DNA of 64,000 nucleotides from Phoma sp. XZ068 (lineage: Eukaryota > Ascomycota > Dothideomycetes > Pleosporales > Didymellaceae), in contig RBKR01000003.1 of NCBI GenBank assembly GCA_004835665.1, positions 682,001 to 746,000 on the forward strand, given 5' to 3'. Shown in pieces: positions 10,122-20,964 of this stretch. The stretch's first letter is position 1. Every line of letters starts with the position of its first letter. Under the pieces are notes generated by a model, which had not been told where the DNA came from, ran no database searches, and was given only the letters and a program-made list of their open reading frames with translations. The position numbers and the translations under genes were made by a program.

Positions 10122-11348
10122 TCATGCGTCGCCTGTCACGGGCCGCCAGACGTCCTTGTGGCCCTTTTTGCCCCAGAACTCTTCGAACCATTCTTGGCAC
10201 TTGCCGCCGACCCAACAGCCGGCAAAGTGCACGAGGAGGTCGCCGTCGCGGTAGCCCATGTTGTCGCCGCCTTGCACGTAGGCGTTGAATTTGCGTTGCG
10301 GGTAGATGCCGACGTGGTTGCGTACGAGCTGGTGCTCGAGCATAAGGTGCTTGATGGCATCCTGCTCTGCACCGCCGTGGTCCTGGCCCATGAGCATTGT
10401 GTAGTCGGTCATCATCTCGAGGGTCCAGCGAGTGAAGGCGGAACGGCGGAAGAAGGTGCTGCCGGTGTTGACGCTCTGGTGGTCTTGGGTGATGAGGATG
10501 TCAATATCCTCGACGCGGAAGTCTTTGGGGGTGTTGATGTTGGTGGGGTTGTTCTTGAGCTGGCCGTCGAGGATGGGCGTGTCGCGCATGAGGCCGCGCT
10601 TGATGGCCTCGGGGCCAACAATTTCCTTGACAAGGTCGTAGTCTGGCTCCATCATGATAATGTCGGTATCAATGAGCCAGATCCATTCGGCGGTCGGGTA
10701 GAGGGAGAAGGCTTCGGCGACGGCAGGGATCTTGGACCAGGTCTGTAATCCCACATAAGTATGCAGCGTGGTTGAGCGGTTTCTGGGTTCTGCCACTTAC
10801 CCTGTGCGCAGTGCCAATGTCATAACGACTGGTGTTGAGCCACAGATTTGTGTAGCCATGTCTTGCGCAGTACTTCTCACGGTCGTCCAGCACTCGCTCG
10901 AGGACGTTGGGGATGGCGCTGTTGTGGCCGCCGCCATCACTCGCCGTCAAGACCACAATATCGCGATTCCGCGGATTCCGAGCATAGCCGTTCCATCCTG
11001 CGTAATCCGGCACCTTCCAATCCCACTCTGGCTGTGCCTTGAAGTAGCCCGGCTGCGGCTGGTCGTTCTTTGTTGGCGCTGGCAGTATCGCTTCTCCAGG
11101 CGCATAGTTCCTGTAGTAATCGACTGGGACGTCGCCGAAGAATCGGAAGAGGACGATCAGCACTGTGATGATCGAAATTGCAGCTATTATGGGTCTGGGG
11201 GAAGCTCGTCAGCAAAAGGTCGCAGAACGCTGATCGCGGGAGCCTGTGGGCCATTGCCGCGCGTGGGTGAGCCTTACTTCCTGGGAGCACTTGAGAGGGC
11301 GTTCATCTTCGAACTGCTCGCGAGGATGTTCGGCAGAGATTGCAACAT
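10122..11348 (-). CDS. GT34 alpha-1,6-mannosyltransferase (MNN10/MNN11/GMA12 family)
   Basis: Exons 11278-11348, 10801-11194 and 10122-10742, giving 361 aa. It is a type II Golgi protein: a short cytosolic N-terminus (residues 1-24), then a membrane anchor rich in Ile/Val (IIAAISIITVLIVLFRFF), a stem, and a catalytic domain. The domain shows VVLTASDGGGHNS, the nucleotide-sugar/metal motif WLIDTDIIMM, and the C-terminal DGDLLVHFAGCWVGGKC block of the family. Yeast Mnn10/Mnn11 extend the N-glycan mannan backbone in the cis-Golgi; the same role is inferred here. Introns have GT/AG ends with matching phases. The start at MLQSLPNILASSS is the only ATG that keeps the anchor with a short tail. Confidence 0.9.
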
Positions 11349-12331
11349 CTGTCAGAGGGGGCAGAGGGGCTGCAAGTTATGAGGGCGCGAGGGAACCGGA
11401 TCTGTGGGGGGCATGCGCAAGGAGATGACAAGAAATGCGCGCACCATTTCCCTGAGCCTATCTACAGCTGATTCCACTAAACCATGCAGGATTGGGTGAT
11501 TAGACCGAGTTAGCTGCGGGTAAGAAATGACACTTCGGGAGGTGACTGAGCGAGTCCATAGACTTTAATTGGTGGGGAATCCGGATCTGGCCACTGCGGC
11601 ACTAACCTTGCACTGATTACGGGACGAACACCAGGCAAACTGCCGCCAGCGGCTTGCGTTACACGAGGCTCGCATGGCGACGCGACGATAGATTCACCAA
11701 ACGATTACAATCTTTTACACACTAGGCAACGGCATCTTCACTGCAACGTGTTCTCAGTACAGTTGCAATATTCATGTCCACATACCTCGCCAAGCCATCC
11801 TACTTTCCACGCCTACACAACCAAAATTGCGACTCGTATAGCGCATTGCGCAGGCCACTTGGCGGTATCGCTCCCCCTTCGAGCTGCATTCGGTCAGCTA
11901 CTGCTGTGTAAGCCTTACACGAATGGGTATTGTGTCATCCCAGCTTTACCGGCTCACAAGATGCAACCGAATATTGGGACCGAACACTTTGATCATGGCA
12001 TGTAGTATTTACGCTGCAGCCGGCGCGGTGGCTGGGAGGCATTGACCCAAGCAGCTGCAACCAAGAATAGACCTGCTGGTCAGCACGCCACCAGGTCACT
12101 GGAGCTCAGGACACGCTGCATGGCCGATGCGCAAAGCTTGACCATGCTTGACGTTGGAGTATGTAACCTTTTGGCATCGAGAACAAAAGAAAAAGTTTGC
12201 GTTGAATGCATGATGTTATTAATGATGCAGGACGTTGGCTCCGGTCGCCTAATTTTACAGCCTCAAAGCCACGTTCTGGGCGCTCTGATCTAAATTGGGC
12301 GCACTTTCCAGCCTAGGAAGGTCCACACCTC
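11349..12331. other. Intergenic
   Basis: 983 bp upstream of the mannosyltransferase (-) and downstream of the dehydrogenase (-). I see no coding frame with family similarity and no repeats. Confidence 0.6.
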
Positions 12332-13254
12332 TCACCCTGAGCTGTAGTTGCTTTCGACCCATCCTCCGTCAACAAACCACGACGCCTTCGTGACGTGTGG
12401 ACTCTCATCACCAAGCAAGAATGCGACCGACGCTGCGATCTCCCATGCCTCTGGAAGTTCTCGTTTTAGAATGCATGGAATATTGTCCTTGTTCAAATGA
12501 AACTCGCCAGCGGGTGAGTTGAATGGCTTCTCCATCATCTCTGTATTGAAACATCCACTGTTGACGGTCAGTTGTGTGTCGCTACGCATTCTACAGAGTA
12601 CGTACGGGCATAAAGCGTTCACACGCACTCGTCTCGGCGCCCCCTCAAAAGCAGCTACCTTGGTCAAGCCGATGAGAGCATGCTTTGCAGCGACGTATGC
12701 CGATACCCCCTGTGAGGCGTACTGGCTGGTAATGCTTCCAACATTCACTATGGAACCTCCGTCTTTGATCACCTTCATTTCCTCTTTCAAGCAATGGAAG
12801 GTACCAACTACGTTAACGTTGAGGAGCTTGGCAAAGTATTCAGGATCAAGGTCTGTGATGGGAAAGATCTCACGTTGCTCCACAGCTGCGCGACTATCAG
12901 CAACGAAGTAGCAGTAATTATAGACTGGGTAAGCTCACCAGCAACATTCGCACATCCGTCAAGTTTCCCAAACTTGTCCACAGTCTGTTCGATCCAAGAC
13001 CGGACAGTATCCAAGTTCGCAATGTCTACGGTGCACGTCCAATACCGGTCTTTCGCATCTGGGATCTCGGTGTCTATCTCTTTGGCTGCTTTCGCCAAGT
13101 TGTCCGTTGATGTTGCACACATCGAGACTATCGCGCCGCGGATCAGCAGGTACTTGCTGAGTGCCAACCCCAGGCCCCGACTTGCTCCTGTGACGGTTAT
13201 GACCTTGCCGGCGAAAGGAAGCGGATTCACCGCATACGGAAGGGTTACAGCCAT
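12332..13254 (-). CDS. Short-chain dehydrogenase/reductase (classical SDR)
   Basis: Exons 12939-13254, 12606-12885 and 12332-12557, giving 273 aa, the usual length of classical SDRs. NAD(P)-dependent oxidoreductase. Visible: TGASRGLGLAL (cofactor Rossmann motif), CANVAG (variant of NNAG), SIVNVGSITS with the catalytic Ser, YVAAK with catalytic Tyr and Lys, and VRVNALCPGCFNTEM, which is restored only when the 48-bp intron 12558-12605 is removed. The last part, SWFVDGGW, is the normal SDR ending. The substrate cannot be told. No pathway neighbours are visible. Confidence 0.9.
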
Positions 13255-13968
13255 TTCTCCTATGATAAAAGACTGAAACGGATGTGCAGAAGGTTAAATC
13301 CGTGAACGACATTCGACAGCTACCAGTGGCTTCATATAGCCAAAACTCAAAGCTACAGCCCGGTAACTGACGCAGCCTCCCTGCCAGCCGCAAGGATCGC
13401 TGCCAAGTATCTGCAATTATATGCCACCTGCGCCTCCATGGGGTATATGTTCAGAGCCAGGGTTACAGGGTTGGTTTTGGGAGCTTTGCCAAACATTCGA
13501 GACCTGCTAATCACACCTACTTTTGCTAAAGGCGCTACTGAATACTACTCAGTGACAATAAAAAATTCGAAGCAAGAAGTACAAACCATCAAATATTCAA
13601 GGTTTCCCGTGAACTCTTGCGCGTTCGAGGTTCACTGTGCCACACGCGTAGCTCACGCAAACACGGCAGGGCTACAGCAGCCACATCTACCTGTCGGACT
13701 ATTCATGTAGATCATGTTCTCAGAACGTCTGCGGGCAGGATGGATCACAAACCTGGCAACGTGCGACTGCTAATCTCGCGCACCCTTTGTGGTGTGGTGT
13801 AATTATGCGACTTGGAGGCACAGTGACTTTTCGACAAGGGATCCAAACTTGCGGAGCAGAGTACTTTCCGATATATTCCTTTTGTACTCTCAAAAGTAGG
13901 GCCACTTTTACTCCGTTGTCATTGATTGACGTATCAGATTTTCATCATTTCCTTTCGTCAGTTGAACT
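13255..13968. promoter_or_regulatory. Divergent intergenic region (SDR / PTH11-like)
   Basis: 714 bp between the divergent starts of the dehydrogenase and the PTH11-like gene. No recognised element was found; it presumably holds both promoters. Confidence 0.45.
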
Positions 13969-15322
13969 ATGAGCGATTCTTCCATTTACATGGCGGAACC
14001 GCCATACGGTCTCGTCAGGCACACGATCAACCCAGCTACTCTTCACAAGGAACTTTTCGCAGTTGGAGTTTCAACAACGATAGTAGCTTTCGTGGCGGTC
14101 ATCCTGCGCCTTTTCACGCGATCTCATGTAATGAAGAATGGTATCCATCTCGATGACTGTAAGCTGGCCCTACCACGCGTATGTGTCATTTCAAGGCTAA
14201 TCGATCATTTCAGATATGATCGTGTGTGCCATGTTCTTCAGCTTTGTGCTGTTTGGCTGCAACTTCCCGCGTACGTTTTGATATAATCAGTTTGGTTCAC
14301 ACAGCTGAGTGCCGAACAGACATGAAAGCTGGGCTCGGCTATCATATGTGGGAGGTCAAGGCAGAGTTTTATATGTCCCCCTTTCAGAAGGTGTGTCCAA
14401 GTCTGCGCCACAGTCTACTATGCTGACGAGACCTTCAGTGGACACTTGTCGGTACGATCATGTATGCCACTAGCCTTGCTTTCACGAAGCTGTCCATACT
14501 GATGTTCTACCTACGTCTGTCTCCGCACGTGTGGTTCCGCATACTAGTGTGGATTCTCGTCGCCACTGTCATTGTCTACGTGACAGTCTACGATCTTATC
14601 AGTATCTTCGGTTGCAGGCCCATTGCAGCTACCTGGGACCTGCACCTGCTTTCATCAGCCACATGTATGGATCAATTCACGAAATACATGGCGCTCTCAA
14701 TCCTCAACATCATCATCGATATCTTTACCCTGATTCTACCCGTTCCTGTCGTAGCGCGATTGCAAATACCAATCATGCAGAAGATCAGTGTGTGCGCTAT
14801 TTTCGCTACTGGTAGCTTGTAAGGCGGCTGTTCGCCATACTGGCCTCCCAAACTGACTTGACCTATAGTGTTTGTGCAGTAGCAATTCGACGCACCACTC
14901 TTCTGGAACCGTTGATGGTCTCGAAAGACTACACATGGGACGCTGTCGAGCAATTCCAATGGTGCTTTGCTGAAGTAAATGCCGGCATAGTGTGCGCGTG
15001 CGCTCCTGCACTGAGGCCGTTCATTGCTCGCTACGTCCCTAGCCTATTGAGTTCTCGATTTCGCAGCCATAACCATGACGAGTCATACAAAAATCTAGAG
15101 CCAAGCACACCAGGTGCGCCAGCACCACATACCTACAGCGGCGACCAACGTGCGAAAGATACATTCGAGATGCAATGGCGCGATAACTTATCGGAGGAAA
15201 CCGCAATCACCAAGCGTGGTGCGAACGGTGACGAGGCACACCTTTGGAAGGGGAACGCAAATGACAAGAACGTCGCTACAACCTCAAATTCAGCTGATCA
15301 TCTATCCAGAAGCCATCCATAG
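13969..15322 (+). CDS. PTH11-like rhodopsin-domain integral membrane protein
   Basis: Exons 13969-14158, 14214-14270, 14320-14390, 14439-14818 and 14869-15322, giving 383 aa. Seven-helix fungal membrane protein of the rhodopsin-domain/PTH11-like family, often regarded as GPCR-like; no CFEM domain precedes it. Family blocks: ILRLFTRS..GIHLDDYM (joined across intron 1), GLGYHMWEV, FTKLSILMFYLRL, CRPIAATWD, SILNIIIDIFTLILPVPVV, ATGSFVCAVAIRR (joined across intron 4) and a 100-residue polar tail. At intron 2 the acceptor at 14319 was chosen because the earlier AG would leave only about 33 nt. Ligand and role are unknown. Confidence 0.85.
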
Positions 15323-16513
15323 CGACCGACATTCGATCAACTGCGACTTCTCCCCCTCCCGGTGTGGCTACAGCAGGTCGTCTTTTGCGCTACAGTACGT
15401 CTACGCGCATTCACGTTACGTCGGAAACAAGCGTCGCCTACGGCCCGCCATGAAAGTTGGCAGGGTATTTGGGTTCGAATAGTCTCGTAGTTACTCGGAC
15501 TAGGTTGGTACAGTCATATGTATCGATAGCTGTGCTGGACTGCGATATAACTCATAGAGAGTTGGGATACTTGCACTATTGATACGCCGTAGAGGAATTA
15601 CATGCGACTTCAAACACAGCCGTTGGCAAGGAAACCTTTACCCTCGCCGGAAGGAGAAGTTGGACTCCAATGCCTGGTAAAACATTCACTCGGAAGTTTT
15701 CCGTGCATCCCCGGATTGGTTACCAATTTTGGAATGCAAGATCTTACACATCCGCTTCGATGTGCACATACGCCATGTCATTGGCAGGTGACGTGCTGAA
15801 ACGGCTTTCCTATTACCAATTCGGCCCGTATGCATAGGACTTCATGAAAGAGCTTCCCCCCTTTGGCAAATACGTCAAGGCCATCATCACCGGACATGTT
15901 ACACAGGGACGACGGAAATGTCAAGCCTCCGTACATTGAGCGTCCTTCGGTATCCACAGAACGCACTATAGTAACGCACACCACGAGCTTTCTGTAGGAC
16001 TGAACAGACAGTTTGCTCACAGAAACCAGCTCAAGATCCGCCTACTTGGTTCCGGGAGATACCCGCTTGACAGACTGTGCACTACCCGAGCCTGTGCTAC
16101 AATAGAGTGTTAAGCCGATTGAAGCATAGACTTCCCACCTATGGCGACAGAAGTCTATACGGTCATGTCTGCATTCCAGGGCTCACAACCCCACATATCT
16201 TGCTGCAAACATGCCGATCCTATCCCTGATTGACTGCATTCTCGGCCGTTGCCAGAGCAAAGGATGACATCCATGGACATGTGGGAACCAACAGTGTCGA
16301 ATGCAAGATACCGACTCCTTCCTTCCTCCCGACGTATCTCAGATGACATAGCGGCATCACATTGCCAACAGACCCTGAGCAAGCACTGCTATGTTGGATG
16401 TACACATCCTGTCCTGAGAAGATGAACGGCATGTATATGTACAGGGAAGACACTTTCCGGAATGCGGGCTGTATCCTTTCCCCCAACACGACGTTCGTCA
16501 TATCGCCTGCACG
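15323..16513. other. Intergenic
   Basis: 1.19 kb between the PTH11-like gene and the MFS gene. Only short random-looking frames; nothing recognised. Confidence 0.6.
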
Positions 16514-18053
16514 ATGTCTGAAAAGTTCCACAGCAGCATCGAGCGTCGAGTCTCAGATAGCACGGCTGATTCCGAAAAATGCGTCATCGATGAAGAACGT
16601 GAGGGCGGCGTGGCTGCATGGATGACCGTGGTTGGCTCCGTTCTCGTCTACTATGCTTCCATGGGTGTTCTGAACAGTTTCGGCTTCTTCAACAGCTACT
16701 ACAGCCATGACTTCCTCCGACATACGCCGACCTCGACAATAGCTTTCATTGGTACGCTGCAGATAGCGTTGGTGAACTCGCTAGCAGCGGTGTCTGGGTC
16801 TCTTTGTGACCACTACAGCATCAGAGTTAGTGACTGAACGCTGCAAAGGCTCACGCTAATACTGCACAGTGGCTGTACATTGGTGCAGGTAGTGGCACCG
16901 CCACTGGCCTGCTAGTTCTGTCTTTTGCGCAACCTGGTCGTTATTGGCAAGTCTTGTTAGTTCAAGGCTTGCTCGTGGGGTTTGCTGTTTCCTTTGGTGC
17001 TCAGCCTGCACTTACGGTTGTTGGTCAACACTTCAAGAAACGACGAGCAGTAGCCATGGGGCTGGCCACCACGGGATCTGCGTTGGGTGGCATTGGATTT
17101 CCACTCATGTTCGAACGACTATTGCCGATCCTGGGGTTTCAGTGGATGCTACGCGTAGCAGCACTCAAGGTTGCGTAGGTGTTGTAGTGCAATGTTGTGA
17201 TTGCTTGTTAACCTCTGCAGGGTGCTCTACTGCATTGCGGTAGCCATCTCAACTAGCAAGCTTCAAGGGAAAGACCAACCAAGGAGCTGGAGCTCGCTCA
17301 TTGACTTTCGAGGTTTCCTCGATCTTCGTTATGCGGTCCTATGCATCGGAGGGTTCTTCACTCAACTGGGACAGTGGATCCCTTCATACTATATCAGTAC
17401 GCCACCATGATGTATTTACTGCGTGACATCCACTAACATGCATTACAGAAATGTACACAAACGCAGCATACCCTGGTAACAGCGTTGGTCAATACTTCTT
17501 ACCCATGTTGAACGGCTGCAGCATCTTGGGTGCGATATTGTAAGCCAACGGCATATCTATACCGTCGAGCCTAGCTGACAGCGCCCAGTGGAGGCCTTTT
17601 AGGCGATCGTATGGGCCGTCTGAACCTTCTGTGGCCCATTGTCATGTTCACAGGCTGCATCTGCATCTTTGTCTGGCTCCTCATCAACTCCCTCGCCGCT
17701 GTCGTTCTTTTCGCTTGCCTCTATGGCTTTGGCACGGGCATTTTCACCGCACTTTTGCCCTCTGCCGTTGGCCAAATTACTCCTGATGAGAATCTTGGTG
17801 CTCGTATGGGAGCCTTCTATAGCATCGTTGCCATCGCCAGTCTGGTTGGGACACCAATTGGTAGCGCGCTCATCACCGGAGAGGACACGAGGGAGGGGTA
17901 TCGGTGGCTGATAATCTTCTCAGTGAGTAGATCTGAACACGGCTTTCCATGATTATTGCTAACGATCATCAGGGTACCGCCATTGTCATCGGATCATTGT
18001 TCATGCTCGGAAGTCGCTTACTGCACGATAAGAATCTGCGAAAAACATGGTGA
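16514..18053 (+). CDS. MFS transporter, monocarboxylate-porter type
   Basis: Exons 16514-16825, 16870-17169, 17221-17396, 17449-17539, 17589-17922 and 17973-18053. This would be a 12-helix major-facilitator protein of the fungal monocarboxylate-porter-like group. Supporting features: EGGVAAWMTVVGS (the family's EGG..AW entry to helix 1), MGVLNSFGFF, GQHFKKRRAVAMGLATTGSA (loop 2-3 motif), LGDRMGRLNLL (loop 8-9 motif), and GARMGAFYS..SLVGTPIGSA near the end. One join fails: exon 2 ends in phase 0 at the only GT (17170), but after the AG at 17219-17220 the conserved frame (VLYCIAVAIST) needs one extra base. The gene may be frameshifted, mis-assembled or use a rare site. The substrate is unknown. 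Confidence 0.78.
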
Positions 18054-19466
18054 ACACATCACAGCCTTCATTCAGTATTTCGTAATCACCCTTCACCTAT
18101 CGCACACAAACAAGACCGGTCACGAGGGAGTTACAGTCCGCAGGAACTAAATATTTGGGTGTATTTGATGAAATCCGGTCCTTGTATATTTCGATACAGA
18201 TATCTTGCTATATACCGTTTGGTCATTTACCAAGTACAGAACTAGAAAGCGTCTTTCAATATGGGCCTATTATCGTCTTCATTCGCCGCCTCCTAATACC
18301 GGAATCACTTGAACTGAGTTTGGAATTCGGAAGTCACCTGAAGGCTACCTCACATGGAGAGGTATTACAGTGCTATTTGAAACTGCAGGATATTGGTCTG
18401 GCATCAATGTCCTACCTCCAGATGAAGCATTTTCTCATTCTTAGGCCTCGGAAACTCAAGCGCACAGGCCACAGCAGTAACATATACCGATGAGCTCAGA
18501 TCCGGGCAAGCAGCGCATATGACTGCTCAACCCGCGCAATAGCTGCACGCCCAATCTTCATCGTATCCTTCAGCGGATGCTGCCCGATTGCCTGCGCGGT
18601 AACCCCTGAAGTAATCTCGTTCTTCACTGTGCCGAAATGAGAAGTCTTTTCTTTTTCCAACATGTCGCTGTCCACGTTTCGGTTTGACATGATTGTGTAG
18701 CTAAGTACCTATATGACAAGTAAGAAATCAGATGCAACCCCACTAGGTTTAATTATTCGGCGAAGTCCAGTCGATGAGAACAGCGTTCTAGTCTTCGCTG
18801 GAGCATTTCGATCATCGTGCCACGGCCTGCACTGACCATAACCCGCGGAGGCACAACGGCTGTGTCGCGTTTCTCTGGCATGGATGAGCCACTGCTTGGG
18901 AACGGAACGGTCGAGATTGCGTCTGATAGATCGGTGACTATGCTCAAGGTAAAGCAGAGACCGAGTTGGCGATTGGATCGACTTCCCAATTATACGGTGA
19001 GTCCCAGCACACCGGACAATACTTTCATAACAGAATATGCTAGATGCTGACCCGACCGCGCGCGGTGAGCTGGGCAGGCTGAGATTGCCGTGGCTGCCTA
19101 GCGGAGTGCATATGCACTTCGCTTCTTGATGGCGTTCTTAGCTACAGATCAAAGACAGCCAGCCTCTCGCCACGTTGCTGCAGAGTCGCTTGAAACCCTG
19201 TTCTGTGCATGCCGGCTTGGGGAGCCATTGGAGTAGAGGGTGCTGCAATGTTGCACACGGGATAATTTTTCGAAGGTGTTGATGTGCAGCAATGACTTGG
19301 ACAGTGAGGCGTGAAGGTCTGGGAAGTTCCGCACCATCATCTCGATTGAGGCGACTACACTGGATTTGTTTGCCTACTGATGCACCCATAACATGTGCAA
19401 TCCTATTGGACTTCTTCCTGAAGCAGGGTAAATCCAAACCTCCAAAGGCCTGTAGCCTGCTTCGTC
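18054..19466. other. Intergenic with possible coding fragments
   Basis: 1.4 kb between the MFS gene and the two-helix membrane protein. Besides the fragment listed at 18775-19129, a 64-codon minus-strand frame at 18496-18690 (ends VEQSYALLARI) looks protein-like but matches nothing I know. No clear gene. Confidence 0.45.
18775..19129 (+). pseudogene. Possible gene fragment, unknown family
   Basis: The plus-strand frame from about 18777 to 18996 reads coherently (TITRGGTTAVSRFSGMDEPL). It ends at a good donor (GTGAGT, 18997), and the AG at 19032-19033 continues it as NMLDADPTARGELGRLRLPW to a TGA at 19127. The implied intron is only 37 nt, and upstream the frame is closed by a TGA at about 18774, with no start codon found. 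It may be the 3' remnant of a lost gene or a chance frame. The product is not recognised. Confidence 0.25.
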
Positions 19467-20375
19467 TCAGCCTTGGCTCTCCTCACTCATTCTGCGGAGC
19501 TGCTTTCTCTTTGCCAGTATGCCAACAACAAGTCCAATCAAAACGATGGCACCAAACACCGAGCCTAATATGATTGCTAAGAGATCCTTCGAGCTTACTG
19601 CCCCGTTGCTGGAGCCATCTGGGCCAGCGCCCGAAGTCGGGGCATTACTTGCGCGTGCGGTACTACTTGAGCTCTTATCAGCCAAGCCTCCCAGACTCGA
19701 CAACGCTTCGACAATCGTGGCCGATGAGACGAGCTTCGTGCAAACGGCGGCTGTTTTCCCACTACAAAACTCCCACGCGCGCAGTAGCCCGATGTTGTCG
19801 AGTTGATCTTGGACCTTTGCCAACGCGCTAGCTGCGGATTGCTGTTGGGATGCAGCGACTGCAGCTTCTTTTCTCATGGAGCTGATCTCCGACATCAGAG
19901 ATGCTTGCGCAGCATCGTTTCCGGCATTACCATCAGCGGTGATCTTGTAGGAGATCGGTGCCCAGATGCCGAAGAGAATAGCGGAAGCGACACCAAGGAT
20001 CTTGAGAGCCCAATCTAGGAGGAAATCGTTGCGCTGCGAAAGCAGATGCGTCTTTTTCGCAGTGATCGAGTCGGTGTGTGACGAAGCCATCTGAGAGACC
20101 TGAGGCTCTATGGTAGGCTTTGCGGCCCCGGGCTTCTCCGAATTCATTGAGACTGCATCACCAGGTGGAGCTGGAGATATTCCATGCTGCCCTACAAAAG
20201 AGTCCCCGTAAGACTGTGGGTACAGTTGGTTGTCTGTGTACCCTTGATTCGGAGCCGATGAATTAGTTGTGTATGTTTGGGAGTATGGCGTTTCGTGCTG
20301 ATCCTGGTACGAATAAAACGCAGGTTGCTCAGGTGGGCTTGCGTACATATGAGATGACATGATTGCAGTCGTCAA
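19467..20375 (-). CDS. Two-helix membrane protein with coiled-coil, hypothetical
   Basis: Single exon, 302 aa; I do not recognise a named family. Residues 1-110 are Pro/Ser/Tyr/Gln-rich and probably disordered. Residues about 122-147 form a first hydrophobic helix (ALKILGVASAILFGIWAPIS). Then comes an Ala/Gln/Ser-rich stretch of likely coiled coil (about 155-195), and a short Cys-containing segment (EFCSGKTAAVCTK). A Ser/Gly/Ala linker follows, then a second helix (LLAIILGSVFGAIVLIGLVV) and a basic tail (KRKQLRRMSEE). The last part resembles the anchor-plus-basic-tail of fungal wall-stress sensors, but no WSC domain is present. A start at Met6 is equally possible. Confidence 0.75.
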   Translation of the reverse strand: MTTAIMSSHMYASPPEQPAFYSYQDQHETPYSQTYTTNSSAPNQGYTDNQLYPQSYGDSFVGQHGISPAPPGDAVSMNSEKPGAAKPTIEPQVSQMASSHTDSITAKKTHLLSQRNDFLLDWALKILGVASAILFGIWAPISYKITADGNAGNDAAQASLMSEISSMRKEAAVAASQQQSAASALAKVQDQLDNIGLLRAWEFCSGKTAAVCTKLVSSATIVEALSSLGGLADKSSSSTARASNAPTSGAGPDGSSNGAVSSKDLLAIILGSVFGAIVLIGLVVGILAKRKQLRRMSEESQG

Positions 20376-20539
20376 TCGCTCTGGAGAAAGACGGTCGATG
20401 TGCTGTGCTTATCTGATTGAAGGGGCGGGGTCAAGGAGGTGCGGCTGAGAGTGCCGCGCTTCTTGGGCTGAAGTGGCTGCAGAAAAGCAGTGGAGCCATT
20501 ACCTCTCTCGTCTGGCCGAAGTCTTGGGTGCACTGTTAA

Positions 20540-20964
20540 TTGAGGTGAACATCAAAACGCAAGATGGCTTCCATATTGTATCAGTGGGTCTCCTCAACTT
20601 CACCCAGAGCTTGTCCTTTCTGCCAAATGTATCTGCTTTCGTTTGCAGCCAAAACACCACCGATTAATTCAACTTGCACAATTGCACCAACGACCAACCT
20701 TGATATTAAACCACAGGTCTCTCCTTCAATACCCAAATAGATGGCACTGATGAGCTTGGAATGTGCTATGAGTTCGAAATAGTAAGATTTGCCATCATCA
20801 ACACATCACGAGAGTTGCATGCGACCGCCGTAGATGGGAAGTTGTTCACGGCATCAAAACTCGCTGAAAAGTTTTCATCGTTCATCTGCGCCCACAATTC
20901 CGACAACGCAGAAGCCGAAGCGCTCTGGTGTGACTTCGTCTACCCTGAAATTATATCCATTTGA
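20540..20964 (+). pseudogene. Possible decayed small gene
   Basis: Three overlapping plus-strand frames read like one protein in succession: QDGFHIVSVGLLNFTQSLSF to a TAA near 20665; then NSTCTIAPTTNLDIK (about 20668-20712); then TTGLSFNTQIDGTDELGM, continuing through KLFTASKLAEKFSSFICAHN to a TGA at 20962. Two frameshifts, or introns I cannot place, would join them. Cys and Asn-X-Thr sites would fit a secreted protein. Family unknown; this may be chance. Confidence 0.28.

Noticed and set aside
10095..10748. 217-codon plus-strand frame
   Set aside because: It is the antisense shadow of the GT34 catalytic exon on the other strand.
13969..18053. Secondary-metabolite cluster around the PTH11-like, MFS and SDR genes
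   Set aside because: No backbone synthase (PKS, NRPS, terpene cyclase) or typical tailoring set is present nearby, so clustering cannot be claimed.
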